Shown here in pieces: positions 40,161 through 50,665 of a stretch of DNA of 64,000 nt. The position numbers and the translations under genes were made by a program. The stretch spans positions 35,879,125 to 35,943,124 of the forward strand of contig NC_089783.1 of NCBI RefSeq assembly GCF_040412425.1, written 5' to 3'. Numbering within the stretch: the first letter of the stretch is position 1; every line of letters starts with the position of its first letter. The notes below the pieces were generated by a model, which saw nothing but the letters and a program-made list of their open reading frames with translations, made no database searches and had not been told where the DNA came from. This DNA is from Macrobrachium rosenbergii (lineage: Eukaryota; Arthropoda; Malacostraca; Decapoda; Palaemonidae).

Positions 40161-40310
40161 TACACATACATATATATATATATATTATACATACATATAT
40201 ATATATACATATATACATAAATATACATATATGTATATATCACGTATATACATATATATAACTATGTATACACACCCCGTCACTGTTGCTTATTGGAACT
40301 CCATTCAATA
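40045..40310. repeat. foldback with AT/CA-rich centre
   Basis: Left arm 40045-40096 and right arm 40259-40310 are inverted complements over about 52 bp with few mismatches (ATTGAATGGAGTTCC against GGAACTCCATTCAAT at the ends, ATGTGTATACATAGTTA inside). The ~160-bp centre is a CA run and AT runs. Another AT-rich stretch lies just upstream (39950-40040). Confidence 0.93.
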
Positions 40311-40480
40311 AAGGCCTGTCCTCAATTGATTGAGTGTCTTTACAAACACGAATTGTTAGATGTGTTTGGCAATATCCAGGAACTAGTGCTCGATTTCAGT
40401 CTGAATATTAGTCAATTTAATTCTCCTTGAGACAATCTCGCCTGGCAAGCCTGAGTATCGTTGAAAGCATATTGAATGGT
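40303..40480 (+). repeat. dispersed repeat E, copy 1
   Basis: Shares AATAAAGGCCTGTC, CCAGGAACTAGTG(C/T)TCGAT and TCAATTTAATTCTCCTTG with 47379-47540. Both copies directly follow an AT-rich array. Confidence 0.85.
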
Positions 40481-40545
40481 ATCAAAGCGTTTAATTGAAA
40501 CCCCATTTCTTTATTACTAGGCTTGATTTGTGTATATAAATATAA

Positions 40546-40833
<288 letters not shown>

Positions 40834-40915
40834 TGTTTATATATTCATCACGTTTCATATTTTCGTGATTCAGTTATACATACATATATACATACATACA
40901 TACATACATACACAC

Positions 40916-41038
<123 letters not shown>

Positions 41039-41259
41039 GTAAATATCACAATCAATATATTTTGTCCTGTTTTTTCCTCTTTTTTCTTGTTTCTCAGTGA
41101 ATGCAGCTTAATATTACATTAGCTACTCTTAGTCTACGTTGATTACAACGATTATCTTTTATCTTGCAATTTCCTTTTCTCTCTCCGCGTACCTTACTAC
41201 AATACCACCTCCCTTTATTCCACATCCATAAGATTACTCGTTTTACCTTCCATCTAAAA

Positions 41260-41675
41260 CAGTGGTCCTTGACCTTTTTATTACGACGCCCCCTCTAATA
41301 GTTGGTCCTTCCCTCCACGCCCCCCCCCCTGCATCTATGAGTAAAATTCCCTCCCAGATTTACAAGAAAATTAATAAGAGAAAGAGAAGGGGTGTTTTTT
41401 ATTCTTTTGGGGATGAATTAGTGAGATATCTCCACGGTTTCTCCCCCCCCTGCATCTATGAGTAAAATTCCCTCCCGCATTTAAAGGAAAATGGATAAGA
41501 GAAAGAGAAGGGGTGTTTTTATTCTTTTGGGGATGAATTTGTGAGATACTTGACACTGCTTCTTAGCGACTGTTGTTAAGAGAATTACGTATATAATTAG
41601 AGAATTCTTAATTTTTCCCTGAGGCTCGCGCGCCTCCTTGGAAATCGCTGACGTCCCCAAGGTTGAGAACCATTG
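41260..41675. mobile_element. hAT-type non-autonomous DNA transposon (MITE)
   Basis: The left end CAGTGGTCCTTGACC and the complement of the right end, CAATGGTTCTCAACC, are imperfect terminal inverted repeats of the CAGTGGTTCTCAACC type typical of hAT elements. The flanking 8-mers ATCTAAAA (41252-41259) and ACCTAAAA (41676-41683) match at 7 of 8 positions, the 8-bp target duplication expected for hAT. The interior has two tandem ~121-bp units (GCATCTATGAGTAAAATTCC at 41331 and 41452) and no transposase. Confidence 0.92.
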
Positions 41676-41683
41676 ACCTAAAA

Positions 41684-42419
41684 CCACCCACAGCACCAGC
41701 GTTCAGCACAAGGCAAAAGGGTCGGCACTGTGTACCTACAGAAGAAACAGGTCGTCTAAATTGTGGGGCAGGTGGAAGTAAAAATTGCTAGTCTGAGCGA
41801 CTCTCAGTATTTGTGCTGGAGAGGGAGGTTGCAATGGACTCATCTCAGCACACTTTTCTGCACCAGACAAAGGGAATGGACTGAAGGTCAGAAGAAAAGG
41901 GAGCCCAAAAGTTTGTTTCTTTACTGAGCCCAGTGGAGGGTTATTGACCATTTCTACCTGTTCTTCAACCTGGAGGGGCGACTTAGGAGGTTTTGTTAGT
42001 TTTACGTAATGTTCAGTTATTTTTGGTAGTTACATAGCGACTCTTTTATTTCGATTTGTTCGGCACATATATTTAGCGGAAACTTATTTTTATGCTTATC
42101 ATAGGAACAGCAATATATGCATATAATCTCCATATCCTTCCAATTTATAAAATGAACGGCAAAATGATTAACACCTCGTTCTGCATATTTTATTTCTAAG
42201 AAGGAAATTTCAACATGTAGCTTCGTCTAATCGAAGTATATATTTCGTAATAGACTTTGGTTATAAACCGCAAAATAATGGAACTTTTTGTGTCTTATAT
42301 AGTTTACTTCTAAAAAGAAATATCAATATTTAACTTTGTCCAACTGAAATAAATATTTCTTAAAGACTTCGATTATGGAAAATACCTGTAGGATATCTCC
42401 CTCACAGCTAGGGACCTCA
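41684..42419. other. unique stretch, no gene seen
   Basis: A 71-codon minus-strand frame (41736-41951) shows no domain. Two related segments with TTTATTTCTAA(G/A)AAG near 42190 and 42305 suggest a ~115-bp imperfect duplication. Confidence 0.5.
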
Positions 42420-42614
42420 TTCCACTGATGAATATCCGATGTACATTACTAATGAATGAACTTTTTCCCATTATATAACTAATTAAAACGTTATTGATCA
42501 TGCTTGAATTTAATTGTTATGTCAAGCAACTGCTTAGCTCTCATTAAAGTGGGACACGTCGTTTGATGCCTCCGATAAATATTAATTCGTAATGCAATCA
42601 TTCAGCGAAGCTGA

Positions 42615-42616
<2 letters not shown>
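42420..42616 (+). repeat. dispersed repeat I, copy 2
   Basis: See 34108-34310. It is cut at AGCGAAGCTGAAAT, where the AAT array and C copy 3 begin, so C apparently inserted into repeat I. Confidence 0.7.
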
Positions 42617-42671
<55 letters not shown>

Positions 42672-42702
42672 TATTATTATTATTATAATAATAATAATAA
42701 TA

Positions 42703-42789
<87 letters not shown>

Positions 42790-42990
42790 AAGATGAACTC
42801 AATTCACAATAAACAAGCCCACCAAAGGGGCCACTGATCTGAAATTCAAGCTTCCAAAGAATAAGGTGCCCATTAGGAAGGAAAAAAAGGTAAAGGGAAA
42901 TAAAGAAAGAAGAGATCGCACTTAATAAAAAGAAAAATTAATTAATACATTAATAAATGGATAAAAATGTATTCAAATGCAAGGAGAACA
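42617..42990 (+). mobile_element. strand-switching (AAT)n/(ATT)n array plus family C copy 3
   Basis: The 170-bp array changes from AAT to ATT, back to AAT, then to a long ATT run, forming an extended potential hairpin. From 42787 it continues as CAGAAGATGAACTC, AAAGGGGCCACTGAT and TGAAATTCAAGCTTCC of family C, the longest C copy here (tail to about 42990). Confidence 0.92.
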
Positions 42991-43199
42991 ACATTAGGGT
43001 AGTAATGGCTGGCACCTTCGCTTGAATTGATAAGAGAATCGTAGTTATGTGTCTGGTAATTATTATTTAATCTCCATCATTCACTAAACACACGGTATTA
43101 TGGATACAGAGCCTCATCAGATTCATGACGCACCTTGTCTTACATCCAGTCGTTTCTACTAATTTCAGTAAATAAGCAATAGCCAGTAACGGGCGACGT

Positions 43200-43202
<3 letters not shown>

Positions 43203-43275
<73 letters not shown>

Positions 43276-43301
43276 TGCCAAGATTTTGCTCACCATAAAC
43301 A

Positions 43302-43349
<48 letters not shown>

Positions 43350-43374
43350 ATCTGCTAAGGTGTTGCTCACCAAG

Positions 43375-43432
<58 letters not shown>

Positions 43433-43457
43433 ATCTGCTAAGGTGCTGCTTACCAAT

Positions 43458-43521
<64 letters not shown>

Positions 43522-43591
43522 ACATACCAAGATGTTGCTCACCAAGAGAGAATGAGAGAGGGATAAATCTACCAAGATTTGGCTTACTAAG

Positions 43592-43660
<69 letters not shown>

Positions 43661-43680
43661 ATCTGCCAAGATGTTACTTA
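43203..43680 (+). repeat. composite GA higher-order repeat, six spacer units
   Basis: GA runs of 20-60 bp alternate with ~30-bp spacers of the form ATAAATCTGCCAAGATGTTG followed by CTCACCAAGAAC. Spacers differ at several positions from one another. Confidence 0.95.
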
Positions 43681-43907
43681 CCGGGAAATAGAACGTAGGT
43701 GTCTTAAATATCCCCCGCAGAACAATCTCTAAGAAATATGGATTCCATCGCATATTTATATTTATTAACATTGCTTCTTCTTCTCTGCTTTTCCCATCCA
43801 TTGCGAAGACACATCGCAACTCGTATTTCCATTCCCTCGTATTTATGTGAGTGTGCTTCACCACTGCAAAAAATGGTATAAATAAATAAGAAAAATGGAG
43901 ACCAGTG

Positions 43908-44225
43908 GAGGGTAGTGCCCGCAATGCTCCTCACGTGATGCACTGTAGGCATTACTAAAAGATGTTTGCAGTGTCACTTTGGCCCTTAGCTGCATCCTAT
44001 CTTTACCCTTTTAGTTCATCTCCGTTTCTGTTTCATTTCTTCAAGTTTGCTGTCCAACACCTCCAACTATTATTTCTTAGTTCCACCCTAAGGTCCTTAT
44101 GCTTCATTTCCTTTTTTATCTGAATTTTCTTTACATTGCTGTCCAACCACTCTATCTCCTTTTCATAGTATTAAACGGCGAATGATCAAAAGTGCCCCAG
44201 TTTTGGCTTGAAAGCCTAAATTTCA
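43908..44225 (-). mobile_element. dispersed repeat family A, copy 12 (diverged)
   Basis: Reverse orientation. GTGCACT- and TTTGCAG-type blocks are recognisable; the middle carries a duplicated TGTCCAAC(A/C)AC segment and many changes. Probably an old copy. Confidence 0.7.
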
Positions 44226-44716
44226 TAAATCTAAATAAATAGAAGAATGTTGAAATATCAGTTTCAGATACCAGTTGGCATATGAACCATAAATGACTAG
44301 CTTCGATATACAACAATTATTAATCAATTTCGGTTATGAAGATTTTTTCCATAGTCATTACTAGTGGAAAATTTGATTTCCTTCTTATTTCCCTCGTTCA
44401 TCTTTTTTATGTTATTAATCGATGTCGTTTCAAAAGGATTATTACGAAATTACAACATTATCAACGTAGATACATAACATCTAAACAATTCCCCCTCTCA
44501 CTTAAAGAAAGAAAAAATATACTTAAGTGACGGGCATAATGGGATAATTATGATATACAGTAAACACATTAGCTGACCAACCCGACGCTGCCCGGCAAAA
44601 CTGTGAATGACAGTCTACAGGTAGGGGAGAGGGAAGAGGGAAGGGGGAGGAGGAAGGGGGAAGGGAGGGAGAAGAGAGAGGTGGGGTTTATGTTGGTGGT
44701 CCGGCAATTCTACTTC
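44226..44716. other. unique stretch, no gene seen
   Basis: Includes a purine-rich GGGAGAGGG tract near 44620-44690. No supported gene. Confidence 0.45.
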
Positions 44717-45151
44717 TTAGTTTTCTGTAAAAGAAAACTATTGTGGTGGCTTTGTCTGTCCGTCCGCACTTTATTCTGTCCAAATTTTTTTGTCTGCACC
44801 TTTTTCTGCCCACACTTTTTCTGTCCACCCTCAGATCTTAAAAACTACTGAGGTTAGAGGGATGCAAATTGGCATGTTGATCATCCACCCTCCAATCATC
44901 AAACATACCAAATTGCAGCTCTCCTAGCCGCAGTAGTTTTTATTTCATTTAAGGTTAAAGTCAGCCATAATCTTGCTTCTGGCAATGATATAGGACAGGC
45001 CACTGATGGGGAGTGGTTAAAGTTTCACGGGCTGCAGCTCATACAGCATTGTACCGAGACAACCAAAAGATACATCTATTTTCGGTGTCCTTGATTATAT
45101 GCTGTAGCGGCAGTACAAAAAACTCGATTGCACCGAAGAAACTTCGATGCA
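44717..45151 (-). mobile_element. multi-hairpin family B, copy 3
   Basis: Full length in reverse orientation, from TTAGTTTTCTGTAAAAG to the complement of the CGCCGAAGTTTC hairpin. The 5' stem has one mismatch (CACCGAAG against CTTCGATG). The central palindrome is nearly intact. Confidence 0.9.
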
Positions 45152-45208
45152 TATTTTACTTGTTTCATATGGACATTTATTATTCGAACAGTAATGGGTG
45201 AACTGACA

Positions 45209-45518
45209 GGTATTACTGTGGTGACTGCCCCTTTTATCCAGATATCACTGTGGTGCCTGTCCCTTTTATCCAGGTATTACTGTGGTGACTGTCTCTTTTG
45301 TCCAGGTATAACTGTTCTGTCTGTCACTCTCTGTCACCTTTAACCAGGTATTACTGTGCTTCCCTTTCATCCAGGTTTTACTGTGGTGACTTCCCTTTTA
45401 TCCAGGTATTACTGTGTACTGTGATGACTGTCCCTTTTATCCATGTAGTACTGTTGTCTGTCCCTTTTATCCAGGTATTACTGTGGTGACTGTCCCTTTA
45501 ATTCAGGTATTACCGTGC
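45209..45518 (+). repeat. 32-bp minisatellite, about nine units
   Basis: The unit is TATTACTGTGGTGACTGT plus CCCTTTTATCCAGG. Some units have internal deletions (near 45340 and 45440). It begins about 60 bp beyond the end of B copy 3. Confidence 0.95.
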
Positions 45519-46096
45519 AACAATTAATGAGGAAATTAGCATTTGAACAAATGAAAAAAAAGGAAACATCGTATATCTTGCACGTCGGGCTTAGCCAGCA
45601 GCTACTATGCATGTGAGGATGGGGAAGTTGCTCTCGGCTTCGGTTACTACAGAAAGCAGATCTCTACTTATAGAAATTATCAGTATAGGTTTTCACTGTT
45701 GATTCTATCTTGGTAATTAACAATTATATTAATAATTATCATAAATTATGATAAAAATTCACGTAAACTCTGTTAAAAAATTTATCTTATAGGGGATGTA
45801 GTGTTGCAGGTTAATCATACTTCTGACAACGCCGGGAAGAAAACATGGAACGGGCATGTGAAAAATGACCATTAACCCATAAAGCACCTGAAAAAAAACC
45901 TGATGGAACTACTAAAAACGAAAATTTCATTTATGATGTCTGTAACTGTATGTCTGTCACGGGTTACAGGTTTGAAACATACCCTGTTGTCTAAGTTGGG
46001 TCAAATGATGGTCACGTGCCATTTTATGTAAATCGGTCAAACAGTTTGGATTTGTATAGCGCACAAACACGCAAAAATTTACTTTTATATAACAGA

Positions 46097-46098
<2 letters not shown>
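45519..46098. other. unique stretch, no gene seen
   Basis: No supported gene or repeat family. Confidence 0.5.
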
Positions 46099-46147
<49 letters not shown>

Positions 46148-46148
46148 A

Positions 46149-46222
<74 letters not shown>
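46099..46222. repeat. (AT)n array
   Basis: About 120 bp of AT with a TTTTATATATATT break. Confidence 0.98.
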
Positions 46223-46224
<2 letters not shown>

Positions 46225-46777
46225 GTACTGATATCAACACAACTTTAATGATGATGACTTCTCAACATTCTTGAATGAAGGGCATACTGAGGATAATTAT
46301 GATATATATTGGGACTAAAATCTGAACAGAAAAAACTCAGAAAGTGAACGAACTTTACGCACTTGAATGAAAAATTGTGACATTCGAGAATATCACCGAA
46401 TTTCAAAAATAATAAGCTATCAAGTATAAAGAAATATCAGCCCAATATTGGTTCCGAGTGTGATGCGAAAATAATGATTCAGATTCTCGATGTTTCTAGT
46501 CCGATGGTGAAATGAAGAGAGGAGAAATTAAATAAAAAATAAATAAATAAAAGAAAGGTCGAATCACGTAGCTAGCTAACGCTTCCTTCTCTTTCCAGAC
46601 AGATAAAATGATTTTCGATATATGTTTTTTTTTTTTTTATCCAGTGATGCCGAAATGCTGTTTTCAAAGACGCGGTATATTGCAGCTTGTTATCGGTTTC
46701 AGAACAGTTAAGAAACATTAAGGATCTGCACAAATTGTATGTATAAAGATACATGGAGAGACACACATAAACGCATT

Positions 46778-46782
<5 letters not shown>
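46223..46782. other. unique stretch, no gene seen
   Basis: A 135-codon minus-strand frame (46572-46979) crosses the next AT array, so it is not credible as a gene. Confidence 0.5.
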
Positions 46783-46855
<73 letters not shown>

Positions 46856-46860
46856 TATTT
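46783..46860. repeat. (AT)n array
   Basis: About 75 bp of AT. Confidence 0.98.
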
Positions 46861-47228
46861 GTACATATGAATGATTTTAAGCACTGTATAGACTGAAAGA
46901 ATTCATCCGAGATCATTTTTTGTAACCACACTGTTAAGCGAAATATAACTGGATCTGCCTTTATTAAGCATTTTAACAATCAACTTATGAATCTTAGTTC
47001 AGGTCTCTTTAAATTAAGATAGTTACCTTGTTCATAAAATTGTAAGGAAGTACAATGTAACCTTTTAGTAACAGCCTGCTCTAACTGCAGTTTCAGTTTC
47101 TGAGCACTTTTAAAGTATTTTTACTTATCGTTTGTTAGTGACGAATTTTCTTCAAACTGGATTTGCTTGTTAATGGCTTTGATCTTTGTTTTGTGAAGTT
47201 TTCTTGTTTATGTCTCTATTTATTTATT

Positions 47229-47273
47229 TTACTTTGTATATATATATATATATTATATATATATATATTATAA

Positions 47274-47350
<77 letters not shown>

Positions 47351-47356
47351 TACATA
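47229..47356. repeat. interrupted (AT)n array
   Basis: AT runs with a TATAAATATAAATATAAATA segment. Confidence 0.97.
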
Positions 47357-47378
47357 CATCTCACAGTCTGTTATTCGC

Positions 47379-47540
47379 TCAATAAAGGCCTGTCGTCGAT
47401 GGACTGCGTTGACAAACTGAGAGCGTTTGATTAACAACACCCAGGAACTAGTGTTCGATCTGAAACTGAATATTCGTCAATTTAATTCTCCTTGCGATAA
47501 TCTCCTGCGATGAAGTATGAGTGAATTCGTATTGACTATA
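47379..47540 (+). repeat. dispersed repeat E, copy 2
   Basis: See 40303-40480; starts CAATAAAGGCCTGTCGTCGA. Confidence 0.85.
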
Positions 47541-47636
47541 TCTAGGGGTCTAATCGAATATCCATTTGTATATATATATGTGTAATATATAATGTTTATT
47601 TATTTATTTATATATAATAATACATATATACATATA

Positions 47637-47644
<8 letters not shown>

Positions 47645-47727
<83 letters not shown>
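47645..47727. repeat. (AT)n array
   Basis: About 83 bp of AT. Confidence 0.98.
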
Positions 47728-47729
<2 letters not shown>

Positions 47730-47955
47730 TTTGTTCTGTAGCTCTGCTTACTGCTGTTTTTATTTTTAGTTTACTGTATATGCTGTTACCTTTAATTCTG
47801 GCGTTGTGTGTATATTCTCAGCTTTTTCAATTCTTAATTTTTAGTTTGAGTTTTTGCAATTTTACTAGGAATTTTATATTTCATTTTAATAACCCTGATG
47901 ATGTAATTACGTGGACAATTACGAAAAGTTGGAATAAAGACAGCTTGTACAACGA

Positions 47956-47958
<3 letters not shown>
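47728..47958 (+). mobile_element. probable Penelope-like element end with hammerhead-like core
   Basis: This T-rich segment lies between two AT arrays. It ends with CTGATGA (47895-47901), a self-complementary pair GTAATT/AATTAC (47903-47908 and 47917-47922) and GAAA (47923-47926), then GTTGGAATAAAGA. CTGANGA-stem-GAAA is the hammerhead ribozyme core, and hammerhead motifs are known in Penelope-like terminal repeats. There is one extra T before the stem, and I cannot identify the third stem. It is on the plus strand, opposite to the Penelope-like ORF that follows. Confidence 0.4.

Positions 47959-48046
<88 letters not shown>
47959..48046. repeat. (AT)n array
   Basis: About 88 bp of AT between the two Penelope-related segments. 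Confidence 0.98.
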
Positions 48047-48049
<3 letters not shown>

Positions 48050-48367
48050 CTTATTTCAGGGAGGCTAAGCCAAACAATCCCATAGTAGGACGTATTGATA
48101 GGAAGAACAGTCAGCTCATCATTGACATATTTATTAATAGCTGCGCTTCGGGATCACCCATATACCATCTTTTCTGGCAAAAAAGACATAAAACTAAAAA
48201 CACTAATTAAAACTTACAACAGGGCTTACAAAATTAAAATGCTTTAAAGACTGCAAAATGACAATGCCAAAACAAGAAATAGATTCCCTTCAGTAGTAAA
48301 GTCCAGAGGACGAAAGTTTGATAAGAGTAGACAAGGTTAGGAAGTAAACAAGAATAGGGGAGGGGTA

Positions 48368-48735
48368 CTAGGCTACGTATAAGGAGGTAGAAGTTGAATG
48401 ATTATTGAGTGATGGAACAATTTTCTTGATAACCAAGGATTCCAAAATATTAAGGTGTCCCTCCTGTGTCGTGGTCACTATTTCAAAGTTTCTATAGTCT
48501 ATTGGGTTTTTACAAATTAATGATTTCTAATGTTAGAGATTTCAGGTTTTGCCAGGCTAAGATCAGTACGATAGCTCAATCCACTGTGGCAATCTGCCCT
48601 CACCTTGAGCAGCCGGCGCGTACTTCCGACATAAACCTGTTGCGGACTGCAACAGCAAGTATACTTGCACACCACGCCCGACTGCATCAATGGAGGGAGT
48701 CGCTCCTTGTGTCTAAAAAGGCTTACCAAGACTTT
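48368..48735 (-). pseudogene. Penelope-like element GIY-YIG endonuclease and C-terminus
   Basis: Minus strand. VCKYTCCCSPQQVYVGSTRR followed by LLKVRADCHSGLSYRT shows the KYTC..YVGST..L..R..CHSG.S.RT pattern of the GIY-YIG domain of Penelope-like elements: the first two motifs, the arginine and the histidine region. After a frameshift, EGHLNILESLVIKKIVPSLN and TSLYVA match the usual C-terminal tail. It joins the RT segment upstream (higher coordinates) through frameshifts near 48730-48820, where KYFPAVKVNIILKNP is readable. The domain makes the nick used for integration in intact elements; this copy is broken. Confidence 0.88.
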
Positions 48736-48821
48736 TGAGGGTTCTTCAAAATTATGTTGACCTTCACTGCTGGGAAGTATTTAGTTAAAATCTACTTCAG
48801 AAGTCGTAAATAATCACCATT

Positions 48822-49455
48822 TTATACAAAAGGAAAGGAAAAGTAGTATTCTAATTTGGGAACATCGAAAGAAGGGGAGGGAGGGGTAAAATGGTTATTT
48901 AAAATGTCCTCTACTTTATGCCGGAATAAAGACAAGGGAAAAAAATTTAGTTGAAAATATTTTTGTAAGAAGGAAATTTCGTTATGCAAGGAGGACCAAT
49001 CAGAAGAATGTGAGAGGGCTCCATGGATAAGCGTGGAATTTAGCTTGAAATTAAATGTACAGGAGCTATAAAAACTGAGGCCTAAACCTGTAAAAGTAAG
49101 TTTTCTATAGATACTAACTTTGAAACCTTCAGAAGATTGGGAACCTTCAGTGTCTAGAAAGGGTAGTTTATTATTATTTTCTTTTTCTAGTGTAAAGTTG
49201 ATATTGTTGCGCAAACTATTTGCATAATCTAAAAAGGAGTGTGCGTGGTGTGGGTGTTTGAAAAGGACAAAGGTGTCGTCAACATAGCGTCTAAAGCAGA
49301 GGGGTTTACTATAGACAGCTGTCCTTCTGTTAATGTATGTATGCATTAATTTATATGTATATGTCTTTGAATGTTTGCATGAGGGGTGATGACCTTTTGT
49401 GAATATAAATTTTGTGTTTAAATTGGCATCCAATAAAGAAGGAAATCGAAAATCC
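48822..49455 (-). pseudogene. Penelope-like element reverse transcriptase, C-terminal part
   Basis: A continuous 204-codon minus-strand stretch holds the RT catalytic box RRYVDDTFVLF, then NNKLPFLDTE, VSIYRKLTFTGLGLSFYSSC and LSLFRHKVEDILNNHF, all diagnostic in order for Penelope-like RTs. Upstream, PSLLDANLNTKF resembles the GSPLGP..AN motif of family members but is corrupted (SLLDAN). The palm motifs before it are not visible beyond about 49460, so the copy is 5' truncated or frameshifted. Confidence 0.9.
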
Positions 49456-49777
49456 AGTACATTTTTCCTTTCTGCTCATTATCCATTTGTTCTGGGAGTA
49501 TAAAGCGGAAACAGCAAGCGAGGATGTAAAGATACTGACTTAGTGCCTGCTGTCCTTTGTGTTAGTGCAAGGAATGGTTTGATTTTTATCTTCCTTCTTA
49601 TGTTATTTGGAAGTAAAAGTTAAATCAACGTTGTTTGGGTGGTTTATACAGCCTAGCTACTTTATTTCTTTTTTCTAGGAATAAATGTTCCTCCAAGGAT
49701 GTCTTTCGAAATATTTTATCAATCAAAATTGCATAAGTTACGGACCAGCATATCAGAGTAATGAAAATAACGATGAA

Positions 49778-49781
<4 letters not shown>
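49456..49781. other. possible 5' part of the Penelope-like element, unassigned
   Basis: No reading frame here gave recognisable RT motifs. Confidence 0.35.
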
Positions 49782-49853
<72 letters not shown>

Positions 49854-49965
49854 CTTCAGAAAATGGACTTCATTCATGTGGAAGAAGGCCTCAGAGGCCC
49901 CTGACTCGAAATTCAAGCTTCCACAGAATATAGTGTTCATTAGAAAGAAGTATTATACATAAAAG
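49782..49965 (+). mobile_element. (AAT)n-(ATT)n array plus family C copy 4
   Basis: The array switches from AAT to ATT at about 49830 (palindromic) and continues as CTTCAGAAAATGGAC, CTGACTCGAAATTCAAGC and GTGTTCATTAG of family C. Confidence 0.9.
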
Positions 49966-50336
49966 GCAATAGGTCTTTTAAGGAATATAGGCCTCCTTGT
50001 AATATATTCTTCTTTCTTAAAGTCATTTGAATCTTTTCTTTAGCAAGTTGCCACCTAGACCTAACCATTTTTTCTTTCACACTTGAACTCATCGGCCTTT
50101 GATTACCAATTTCATCAAATCAAGGACTCCTTTGCTTTCAGATACCAAATCGTTCACAGAATTTTAATTCCATAGTGATTAAGCTGATTTCTCATTTCAT
50201 CGTATTTACTGTCAAACTCCTTCCACTCACAGGCATTTAGTGGTATATCCTGTAACTCAGTCCCCACCCATCCTCAAGAAAGAATAATTTATGGAATGAT
50301 AACTTGTTGTAAAAATTGCCTTAGTTATCAGGTTAA

Positions 50337-50665
50337 AGGTTAAAGTCCTCCTGGGCCTCGCAAGGCTCATAGGGCCGGCGTTGAACTCTGGTTTCTTAGG
50401 CCGACAGCCACTGGGGGAGAAGTCCCGTTGCCTAAGACAAGTGGCGAGTGTGAGGCTGTCGCTAGGCCCACTGTTTAAGCCCCCAGCCCGAGGGCGGGTA
50501 CCTATTTTCTTACTAACCCTCTCGAGTTTTCAGACCACTAGGTTGGTGGGCCACCGGGTTTGCGCAATGGCGCCATCCCCAAGCCACCAGTGAGCGGCGG
50601 GATTTGAACCCCGGTCCTCTCGACTGATATGCGAGAACCTTACCTGTTATAGCAAGGAAATATGA
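50337..50665 (-). mobile_element. tRNA-derived SINE, second type, minus strand
   Basis: On the minus strand the head reads TAACAGGTAAGGTTCTCGCA (A-box region), then GTCGAGAGGACC, then GGGGTTCAAATCCCGCCGC, a near-perfect pol III B box within a T-arm stem (CGGGG/CCCCG-like). A GC-rich body of ~260 bp follows to 50337 with TGGCTTGGGGATGGCGCC. Unlike the other SINEs here, the B box is excellent. It lacks a visible CCA-adjacent acceptor stem, so it is not a tRNA gene. Confidence 0.75.

Noticed and set aside
42592..42837. Poly-Ile, poly-Leu, poly-Tyr and poly-Asn frames here and at 15641, 49719, 54673, 54842, 55282, 55422 and 62727
   Set aside because: They are translations of AAT/ATT arrays joined to family C or SINE sequence.
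43203..43680. Regularly spaced repeats and spacers resembling a CRISPR array
   Set aside because: The repeats are GA microsatellites of unequal length and the spacers are near-copies of each other, the reverse of a CRISPR array. The genome is eukaryotic.
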